64,000 bases of DNA from Nectonema munidae. Taxonomy: Eukaryota; Nematomorpha; Nectonematoida; Nectonematidae. The translations under genes and the position numbers were made by a program. Location: assembly GCA_030549495.1 (NCBI GenBank), contig JAUIRK010000712.1, forward strand, positions 91,282-155,281. Reading direction: 5' to 3'. A model generated the notes under the pieces. That model had not been told where the DNA came from, did no database searches, and was given only the letters and a program-made list of their open reading frames with translations. Numbering within the stretch: the first letter of the stretch is position 1; every line of letters starts with the position of its first letter. Positions 12,501-24,500 of this stretch are shown here, one piece after another.

Positions 12501-15500
12501 ATATTGACAAATTTTATTATCCTATATAAATTTTAAAATTAAATTTTTATTTTTTTATGATTTATCCACAAGTGCAGAATTGCAATTTTTCAAAATTATA
12601 ATTTGTAATCATTTTATTATAAAATTTATTGAAGTTTGGAATTAAATACAAAGTTATTTTGAAGGGAGATTTATGCTATGCGCCATTCTTTAATATACCA
12701 TGTGCCAATTTTGGCGCATGCGCATCGGTTGGCCACCCCTAGAGGAAAAATTTCTCACGTCACAAATTTCATTTGTAATCTTCTTCAAATTTTCAAGGAT
12801 ATCATCAATGTTGATTCGCGAATCCATTTTCAGTACTTTGGTGTGCCTAGCCTTGACGTTTGCTTTGAAGGAAAAGTTGTTTGTGCGTTTGATGTCTGGT
12901 GACTTGTCAATATTTTTCGACGAAGAAATAGAATCTGAGTTTATAATAAGAGTTCCTACAATGGTGTTGTCCTTATTTTCAAAAGATGTGCTGAATGGTT
13001 TTGAATTGTTCACAATTTTGCATCTAATGTGGAAAATACATCAAAAAACTGAATATCAGAAAAATATAATCAAATAAATAAGTAGCCAAAAAGTGAGAAA
13101 AGTGATTGTTAGTATAGAACATTAGTTTCGTGACAGGACATTTAGCCAATAGACATTTGGCCAAAGGGACATTTGGCGGACGGACATTTTTCCGAATGGA
13201 AATTTTACCGAAAATGTAAATACAATTTGAGAATTTTTGTTGACGTTGCCTCAAAGCTTTGTATTCAGTACCCAATCTGCAGTGTAATTTTGTTATATGT
13301 GATGAATAACTTATGCTATGAGTCAATAAAGTCAACTTTTATTTCCGTTTAGCAAAAACTCTTTGAAGAAGATCTTTACTTGTTTAGTCTAAAAATTTTT
13401 GAACTAATTTCGAATTTTTAAGTCAATCAAAGTCAATTTTTCGAGTTTAGGTCAATAAAGTCAATTTTTATATTTAACACTTTTTGATTCAATGTGCCTA
13501 AAATTGTTATAAGCGATACATACAAGATTTCTTATTCATATCAACACTTCCACAATAGTTGGGCTTTTTTTCCCTTACTGAGGTTAAACATGAAGAAGTT
13601 TTTTGTAAGACAAATTTATTTTGTTGACAAACGCGGGTTACATACGATATATCCGCTGCAGAAGTTATGGAATTTTATTCCAAAACTTTTTTATCATTGC
13701 ATATTTTTCACATCTTTTACACAAGTTTACCTTAAAAATTAAGTTATCCTACAAAATAGTAGATTACCGGCATTAAATCATTTAAAATTAGTAATAGAAA
13801 AAGACGTTCTCTTTTCAAACCTATCCGTAACACTTCAGTTCCAATTGTAACGAAATTGACAATTTAGTTGCAAGCAGCAAAATATTTTCATTAAAATCTT
13901 CCAGCAGTGAAGAAATTAATGATGAAGATGATGTAATTTGATTGCCAAATTTCAAGAAATTGTTAAAAAAAAAATCTATGTCAAAACTTGCTAACAATAA
14001 TTAGAGAATATTCACGATTCATTGATTTAGTAGGAAAAAGTCAACATAGAGACTATTTCAGTCGAAGATGCCTTTTTGTTTCAACATTATTTCATTTAAG
14101 ACGAATGTGACGTAAAAAGTTATCTTGAATATTCAAATAAAATGAAATCAATAAAATCATGAATATGGAAAACTCTCAAATCTCTCGCAGTACTTATCCC
14201 AACTTACAAATTGTCAAGTTTAAACTTTAAAAGTAGAAATATCTTTTTCTAAACTGAAAAAACTGCTAGAAAATGATGGAATTTTAAATCAGAAAATGTC
14301 ATTAATTATGTTGTTGTATTACAAAGTCATGGATTCTTTGAAATAATTTTAAATACTTTCTCTAAAGTATTCATAGTTGTGCAATTCAATGAAACTTTAA
14401 AAAGTCAATTTTTAAACTAATTTTTAAACTAACTATTAATTTTAAATTAATAAAACGAAATCATAAACATATGAAAAAAAGGAAGTCCATCTATGCATGT
14501 ATCTGATCTCTGGCAGGACTCAGAAGCAACAATCACAACTGGAAATATATAATTCTGTGATTAATAAGCTTCTGTCTAAAGATCACATTTTTTCAAAAGA
14601 AAAAGAATATTAGCATATAATTTGGAAAAAGTGAATATAGAAAAAATATTTTAGACGATTTTTTTACGAATAAAGTAAATTTTTTATGGTTAAAACTTTT
14701 TTTGTTTCTGCAATTCAAAAAAAAAAGTAAAAATTATATGTATATGCATTTACTAAGATAAATTTACACTGAACCTTAGCAAACATATCTTATTTCTTTA
14801 AAATTTAGTACGTTCACTATTTTATATTTTTACACAGCAGTTATTTTTTAAAAAAATCTTATAGGGCCGGAATATCCGACTTTTTTTCTGTTGGTAAATT
14901 TTTTATTTTAATTAATTTTACTGACTCTCAATGATGGTCGTTTAAAGTGTTGAAAAGTTTTGAATTTTTTTCCACATCTGTTTGTAGGTTCCTGTATTTT
15001 GAATTGAGATGCGCTTAACTTAATCTGGTTCTATCATGATTTTTAAATATTTTTCATGGAAAATAATGCAGAGAAAATTATGTTTCGAATAAGGAAGTAT
15101 TTTACATGTCAAATATTTCTTTCAAAATTTTTAGTTCTACTCAAAAACTGGTGACAAAAATTGAAAATTTTTACTTTTCTATCAAAAAATTGTATAATGG
15201 TTAACATTTTATGAAGGATGGATAATTATTAAAATCTTCCAAGCAAAAATATTAAATCACATACACAGATAGATGTAGTTTCTTTCAAATAACTACTAAC
15301 ATAAAAATACCTTAGTTTAGCACATAAAAACAATACAACAGAAATTAAAATGCCTAGAGCAAACATTTGAATGTCATTTTACAAATGAATTACGTGTGCA
15401 CTAACACTGAAACAAAAAAAGAAATTGAAATGCTTTGAGCAAAAAGAAAGATAAAAATTTCTTCTCTACTTTCATAAATGACATATGTGCGTGGAGAAGA

Positions 15501-18500
15501 AGTTAAAATGTTTACTAAGCAATCGTTATAAAAATGATGAGGTACATAAATGTAAACAATCATTATTTGAATAAGCATGTATGAATTATTACATTATTTG
15601 AATTTTTAAACACCAAGTTTGTATGCCAAGTTGCCGGCAACAAAAAGTCCATTAGGCAAGAGAGTTGGGAGCGGGTTGGACAATCCCTAGTCTAGAGAGC
15701 TTCATTTTTACGCTTCGTATCTGTCATGGAAAAATGATTACGTAAAAAGAAACACTAACTGAATTGTGGGGCAAAAAATTATTTTTAGAGTTCGTTTTTG
15801 AAATAGAAAGTTCAATTACTTGATTTCTTGTATTGATGGAAAATGCTTTGAAGAAATTTGTTTTGATGACGACAAATTTAGCGAAGACAATTCAGATTGA
15901 AAAGATTTTCTATCAAAATTATTGTGGTGAGCATTGCAAATGAATGAGTTGAAGCGTTTTAGAGGTATTGATGGCGGATTTTGATGATCATTCATGTCCA
16001 TGTCAAGACACCTTAAAAGTTCGCTAAAAGGATTAGTCAAAAAAGTTATGCAACTGTAAATTATGTTAACAGAACATTTGAGACATGGATGATTAGAAGT
16101 GGTGGCATACGGTACGGTATGTTATGAAATTACTCTACGTCACGATTGCTTTTCAAAGAATGCTTTTTGCAAACGAACTAGAAGAAAAAAGTATACTAAG
16201 TGCAACGTTCAACTTCAGATGGAGCGTTTCAACTTATTCCTTTCGAATAGTTCGATTAAAAAATTTTCTGATTATAAAAAACTTCATAAAATTTTAAGTT
16301 CATTTTTATATTTATACACTTTTATTTGGGCAATAAATGCGTACTTCGATATATTATAACCTAAAGCTTATGATTTTTGATTCTTAAAAATTGTGCAAAA
16401 ATTTAAAAGCCTTATGAAATATGAGGTTATTTTCTATAAAATTGAGCATAATAAAAACACTCATGATTAATGGGAGTCGACAAGTTTTACGATTTATTTA
16501 TTTCTTAAGTTTCACTTACTTAACAACATTTAGTTTTTAAAAGGAGATTTGCCAAAAATGGATATAAAAATTAAATTAACTAAAAATTATCTATTGGAAT
16601 TTATATTCAGCTAAAAAATCGATAAAAAATCTATCGCCAAAGGCAAAAAAGTCCTTGAAAAGATACAATTCTCGAATTTGCCATCTTTTTCGTTGAACTC
16701 TGATTATTATTGCCAACTTTGAATATACTTCCGAATAAGTAATATTTTTGTTTGAAATTAAAAAATATCTTACCCATCATGGGATGGAGTAAAGCAAAAA
16801 CTTTTAGATCGATTAACTCTTTTATTCTTTTCAAGTGCAAAGATCTTTAAAGGAGAATACAAATTTTCGACTTTGCTTGAACTTAATAAATCAAAAGTAT
16901 GGTGTAGCATCGTATCCATGCTATGGTGGAGAAGGCTTCGGGTTTAGAACTAGTCTCCTTTGTTTAAACTTTTGAGGACTAGCATGACACCAGTTTTCAA
17001 AGAAATAAAAATAGTCTGTTAATATATAAAATTGCATTGAAAAAGAAATTAGACAATTAGTATTTAAAATTCTGGTCTTCAAAGCGTTGTCCCTAATTTC
17101 TCTATCTTTGGATTGTCATTCAAATAACTAACACAACACACGCCTTTTAGGAATGTTGGACATTATATCATATACAACACAAAATAATTGATTTATTAAC
17201 TCTCAGACTACTCAAAATAAGTATGCCCTTTGTGCACGACGATACGAGTCTATCCAAACTAAAATATGACAATTAAAAACTGTCATTTGAATTGTAGATA
17301 TGTTGAGTTATTTTTGATAATTCTTGAAGTTATATAAGTTTAATTTTAAGATATAAGTTATTAGCTTTTAAAATTGAAAATGTGAAAAATGTTGTACAGA
17401 AATAACAAAACTTGATCAATTTCTTTACCAAGATGTAACATTTTTTTCTCAAGTATAGTATAAGGTATAAAAAAATTAATGTTATTTTGGATTATAATTA
17501 TTTTGTGCGATTACACTCTGAAATTAACTTTTTGAGGAGCAGAATTTCGAAGACATTATCTGCTATCATTATTAGCAATGGAATGTTATATATTTAAAGC
17601 AGACTGGTCAAAGTGTTAAGAGCAGCTTTTGATAATTAGAGTCCTAACTCAATTTCTGGTTTTTTGGCTTTAAACTGTTAAATATTGAGGGAAAAAGATA
17701 TTTCTAAAAAAGTCTAAGATTAAAGTAAAAGATAAAGAATTTGGAAAAAAAATAAAGAAAAATCAAAATACTTAACTCTGTTGCTGTTGTTGGAATTGAG
17801 TATTTGGGCGGAAAGTGAATCAAGTAACTTCTAAGGAATTTGGAAAAAAATATCAAACATACAATTTATTCATCAAATTAAAAATCTAAAGCAGACGCTT
17901 CAATCATTTATATATTTAGATTTATATCAAAAATGTCAGATTGCAAATATTTTTACCCACTAGAAATAAATTAGCCAAAACCAGCTAATCAATTTTACAC
18001 AGATAAAATATTATGATTATAAAATAGTAAGTAAGATCATTTTTATATTATAATTGTATATCTTGAATGCGGGGTTGTTCGATAATCGAGTGTTGGATAA
18101 ACAAGGTCTGATTGTAGCTAAATATTCAACAAAATGGATATTTGATATATCGAAATGTCTACTAAATAACTAGCTATCTAACTAAGAGTTCTTCCAATTC
18201 TTTCTTCCTTAACATTCATATGCCTGTATGAATAGGCATATGCCTACATATATATGCCCTATATATATCATTTTTACTTCTAATTTCTCTTTTTGGAAAT
18301 TTAATCTTATCTTTTTGCAATTCTAATTTGTCTTTTTGCAATTCAATCTCAATTTAATTTTTTGATTTTGTTGTGTTTATATTGTTTGATATTTCATTTT
18401 TATTTTAACTTTTTTTAATATTTTAACATTATTTTAAATTTAAATTTTCTAAATTTTTCACTAGGAATTAGCAATTAAATCATTGCAAATTTTTATTATT

Positions 18501-21500
18501 TTTTCAATTTTTTTCAATTTTTTTATTTTTCATTACTTTCTTAATTATTACATTTTCCACTTTAAATTAACAATATCTTTTTAATTGACTTAACATTATT
18601 TCAAAAAAAACCATGAGATTATATATTTAAAATTGTAAAAGGACATAATAGAATTGACAAAAAACAAAATAGAATAGCAAAAAGCAAAATACAATTGCAA
18701 AAAGACAAAATAAAAGTAAAAATGGTTATAGATTTTTAAGAGAAAACAATATTAAGATCGAAACATAGAGAAATTGATCAAACTAGCTCTTGAAAGTACA
18801 GTTTAAGAAAAATTGTTTTTATAATACATAAAAAAAGCCCAATAATCTGTTTAAAAGAACAAGATTTTTTTAATGTTTGTTTTAACTTTTTCATATTTTT
18901 TAGTTTTCCTCAATTTTTGTAGAAATATCATATCACTTGAATGAAGAGAAATTTGCTAATTGGGTCAGTAAAATTTTTTAGAGAATCAATGGAAAACCCT
19001 CACGTCATATTTTGTCAACAATTGATCTATATAAACTATAACAAATAGGATGAAATTTTCTTTTAATCGGTTATCGACCACAGACGACATAGGTCGACTT
19101 TACAAAAATAAAATCGTCTGCGTTTATTAATGCTTTTTAATACAATCTTCTGCTTTACATTAGATATCGTCTGATTATTCTAGTCGATAACGGGTTAAAC
19201 AACTAAGTATTTACAGAGAAAATCTCTTGATCTAACACTGGTTGTGTCAGAGATGTCAATGGTTCAAATCTTATCCAATGCTGAAAAATTGGACGAAATG
19301 TGAGCAAATTAATAAGCAAAAACTATGACTACCTAGCACTAGTTACAAACTTTTTATTACTTTTGAGAAAGATTTAAATTAGGGGGCTTGAAAATTTTAA
19401 TAAACCTTTAGCGAACTTTGAAAAAGCGTCACTCGCTCTGACACATCTGTTAGTGATTTGGATTCAAAAATGGTATCATCGCTTTCCTTCGATATGTTCT
19501 CGTCAATCAGTTTAAGGATGCCAGAAAAGTTTTTTGAACAAGAAAGCTTGAAACTAAAAAAAAAGTGAAATATTAAACTTGGATCAAGTTTAAATTAGGA
19601 GAGAGGTATAAAATAAGAAATTAAATGAATTTTGAATTAAAATAGGAACGTTGCGTTATAATCAGTTATAAATACGGTCAAACGGTTGAAGGCAGCTTCT
19701 ATATCACTGGCCGATTTAAAGGGCGCGGAACCGGCGTACGCCCACACTCCACCTACAAAAGGCTTGAAAATTTTTCTTGATCTAATTCTTACTCAAATAT
19801 TATGATGGCTTCCGCAACCCGTTTTTCTCTAATGTAAGAAGCCCTAAAAAGTTTTTTTATGTTTCAATCGTAGTTAAGTGTGATACTTATTACTTTTATA
19901 TTATCCCATTTTTTGTGTAAATTTATTATTTAAACACATCAAGTTTTACCACATCAATTCACTTCGCAGTTCAATGAATGAGTATCGTTTTAATGCTCTC
20001 AATCTTCTTTTTGTTCACAGAGATATTCGATTGGATATTGACACCATTATTTAAATGTATGCAAAAAAATGTCCTAGATGGATGAGGCTCATTAATGCTC
20101 TTAGTTCTTAATCTAGTTATTACTTTCTTATAATAAACTTATAATTTTTTGATATATTATTTTGATACGCTAAGTTTTATGATAAAAAGTCCATTTTCGC
20201 TTTTTATTAAACTATTATCCAAAATAAGATAAAAATAGCTTATAAATTTTGATAAAGCTTAAATTTATATGCTTCAAATTTGAGTTCTAGTTTAGTAAAA
20301 TCCGCCCCCTCTAATGTCAATGTCTAGATCCGCCCTGTATATGAATTAAATTTTTATGTAAAACTTAATAATTTTTTTATTGTAGGTATTATATCCAAGT
20401 GAACAATAATCTTGTATAATTAGTAGACTTGGGATCGTTTCTACTAAAAATAATTTAGTAATAGTTATTCTTACTTAGAAACAAATTTTATTCCGTTATC
20501 TTTCCATTAAATTATAAAAAGGTTTGATCGTTTTTGTTATCGTTAACTCAAAAAAAGATTTGTAACTTTTCTTTAGATTTTTTTAAAAAAATATATAAGA
20601 CCAGTGCCCGCGCTAAGCAAAAATTTTAGGGGGGGGGGGCTTCATTGGGGCGCTAATTTTTGAACTATCAGATTAATCTGCTTCAAGGCGAAAAGAAAAC
20701 ATATGATGTATTTGTCAAGCCATATCTATACAGATTACATTTTCATGAATGCTATGTCATATTTTTTTAGGGTAATGAAAATTTTTTTAGAGGGACTTGA
20801 AAATTAGCTGGGGGGGCTTGAGAAATAGTTGAATTTGAGGATGTTTTGGGGGGCTTGTGCCCCAAAATTTAATAGGTAGAGCGGGCTCTGTATAAGACTA
20901 TTTTTAAAATATAACAAAAAATATTTTAAATACATATGTTAAAAGTTTTGTCACTTTGAAAGATGACCTATAATTATTTGAAATGTGTTCAATTGAAAGA
21001 TTAAAATAACCAAAAAAATATTTTAGTTAATTTATATCAAAATTAAACAAAAGTTTAACACAAAGTCAGAGTCTAAATAAAAAGAAATTTGTGCAAATTT
21101 TGAAACAAACATTGAAATACTACTCTAGAATATGGCATTTTGTTGAAAAATCTATTTTAAAAGAAATCATTTGAAAAGGAGGGTAATCTATGATATAAAA
21201 AAAATTTTCACCTCAAAATATTATTTCCAGATTTTACCTTGTGGAAGTTGATTAGAGAAATGACTTCTCCAAGGTTTTTTAATGGAGATCCAAAATTTTG
21301 ATTATGTTAACGTTGAAAAGTAAATGCTTAGGTCGAGTTATACATTAAATTTGGAATATTAAAAAACAAAAAAAATATGATGATGATATGCATGCAGAAG
21401 TATTGAAATCATGAAAAAAAATAAATATTGACGTTATCCGTATAGTTATTAATGAAAACGAACAAATAAAAAAACGATAACGAAAAAATAACGAAAATAT

Positions 21501-24500
21501 CGATATTTTCCGAAGTCTAAAATTGGACAGATAGGGATGTTTCGATGTAAAATTGACCCAAGACGATTGAATAACCAACGAATCTACTACTAAGTCATTT
21601 GTTGATTAGTGCTTATTATGTCGAAATCAAAATAATTTCTTTTCCTTTCCTTTAACACTTTTAGAAAACGAAAAAAGCAAATAATAATTTACTTAATAGT
21701 TTTTACGGTAATAAAAGTTATTTTCTACTTTCGTTGCATATGCGTTATGCTTTGTGTTTTCTGAACAAATCTATAATGTAAAGACATGTTCGAAGAAAAA
21801 AATTAAATACTTCATTATTTTTATCAGATATTTTAAAAAAAATATATCTGCATTAGAAAAACATAATCAAGCACATGAATCATAAAGATCTTAGTGCTTC
21901 GAATTCTATTGAAGGCACTTTTTTTTGAACGCAAGAAACCTTATCCAGACATCTTGTTCAAAGATAATATTTTCTTCCCTCCCTCCCCCTCAATTTATTT
22001 AGTCCCTCCCCCAATGGTCCATAATCCTCCTACTATTCCACCTTAACGACGTCGTATGTTTTGAGAGAAGTGGGGAAACGAATGGAGAAATCTAATAGTT
22101 ATATAAAAATGAAATGAAATCTGAAATCTTGATTTGACTTTTGTGTATTCAAAAAAAAGTTTAAAAAAATTAAAAAGAAATTTTTTTATAGTGAAGGACA
22201 GTTAACACTTTATATTACAATGAATAATGGTTATTAGCAAAAATAGTAAACTCGATATCAAATATATTTGATTAGCGTTACCATATCCAAAATTAAAGTT
22301 AGAAAAATTTCAAAAAAAGTTAATTACGGATTAGGAATAACTTCTTCTTTACTAATTTCGAATAGGTGAAGCAAGTGTTCCAAAACTTCATTGACATTCT
22401 GATGCAGTTTCATAAAAGTGTTGGGTTTCGTCAAATCTTCTAATATTTCATCCAAGCTGGCATTGATTTTATCTCTCAATTCCTGGTTTCGCAAAAGAAA
22501 GGAATTGCTTCTTTTCTTCTTCTAATTTCATAACGAAAAATATAGGAGACACAAATGTGATTATGGTATGTAGGAAATATAGATTGTAAAAGACAATAAG
22601 TAATAATGTATTCGGTAGAAATTTTCCTATTTGAGATATCGTTTTAATAGCCAGATGTTATAATCAATGTGCTTAAAAACTACTGAAAAATCAGTGTCTT
22701 TTCGAATACTTTTAATTTTCCAAATTTTTGATGGAAAGCTCATTAGAAAATCTTTCTTTTCCATTTGGGAAATGAAATTAAAAGTAAAATGCTTTCAATC
22801 CGATGTATTTTAATCCTTTTAACTATTTAGAGTGAAAAATAAAAAACCATTAAATTTTTTTTTATAATTTCTCATAAAGAATAAAAATTTAAAAAATCAT
22901 TCATACATCTTAAAACATTAAAATATAACGAATTATTTTTTATTTGTGGAAGTTTGAAATTTTCTTTTATTAGTTATTTGAGGTTATAATATATTAAAAA
23001 AAAGTTAAAAAACAACTTTTCCTTTTCAACTAGTTCAAAACATTAACCATTAAGATTTGAGAAAGTTTTGGGAATTCGGTTTATATCAGTAAAAAGACTT
23101 TATTCCTAATGAATCGAAAAAAACATCAAACCTCCACTCAATACAGCCTACAATATATTGTTGTTTTAAATATTCATTATAATAATGTTATGCTAAATTA
23201 GAATAAAAAATTTTAATACTCAATGACAATGTGTGTTGTTATGTAACATATACACAAACAAAGGATCATTTTGAAATAAAATTTTCATTTTTTTCTAGGA
23301 TTACAAAATGTAGTATATAGGCTTAAAAAGAGGAGATATAGTGTTAATGCTCTTTGCCTTCTATCTAACTATAAAAGCGCATGTTTCTCGTGATAATAAT
23401 TAATAAACTTTTACATTGGATTTTCATAAGATTTTTTATCTTCATCACTTGTGAAGGGGCGTGAATAAGGTTGGTTAGATACTGGATTTCGATAACTCAA
23501 GGTCTTGGGCTCGATCCTGCAGCAAGCCTACTTTATTCATAGTTCGATACAAGCGGAGCAATTGTGCCTGCCTCTTCGATGAAAACACCTCACGTTTACT
23601 TTTCCCTTTGGAACACAAAATAATTTTAATCTTTTGCTTTTGAAGAGGTTTTAATCTTTATTATAGAAATTTTTTAAAGTATAAAATAATATCACGTGAA
23701 ATAGTTTTTGCACGTGTTTCCCTTCAAAATGGTTCTAATTTCAAAAAAGAAAATAATTGAAAGAAAAAGAGAATGAAATTGATTGCGAAATAATATTTTG
23801 TTCAACGAAAATGCAACAGCTAAATCTGATATTGAATCAAACGAAGATGAGAGATAAAAAACGTTCAGATGATAGTGAAAGTGATATGAAAAATAAAAGA
23901 TCAATTTCAAATGATTATTATAAACTGAACTTGAAAATGTTATTTTTGCAAGTTTTCGTGATATACAGGATCAAAATAATCATCCACTAATTTTTTCTTT
24001 GTCTATTCTGCAAAAATTTCTAAAAAATAAAAGTGATATTCACTTTTTTTTTCCAACATAAAAATATGTTTCTGCATCTTTTAAGATATACGAATAGAAA
24101 ATGATCTGATTAAATAAGAAAATATTTACTCAAAGACAAAAAAACATATCCAACTTTTATGAAATATTTCAGTTTTGAAGAAAATAGAAGCTTTCTATGA
24201 TAATGAGAGCAACTTCTGATAGATATAACATTTCTTGCCTTCAAAGTTTTTGATCTTTAAATAATTCAAGCCCATTTTAGAAAGAAACTATTGGCTTTCA
24301 AAGATTAAAATTTTTTCTTCTTTGCTTTCGATTCGATAATTTCATGATAGACGCGACCAAGCAAAAAACGGACAAACTTGCAGCAATAAAAAAGTATATG
24401 GAAAACGTTAAAAAACTTGTTAGCTTTTATAGTATCTAACACTTTACTTACATTGATGAACAATTGAATACATACAAAGGCAAAAAACCTGGAAGAACTT

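Noticed and set aside
24344-24439. Plus-strand 31-residue helical ORF (MIDATKQKTDKLAAIKKYME...)
   Set aside because: Coding-like in look, but very short, on the strand opposite to the surrounding gene, with no partner exon. Not enough to call.
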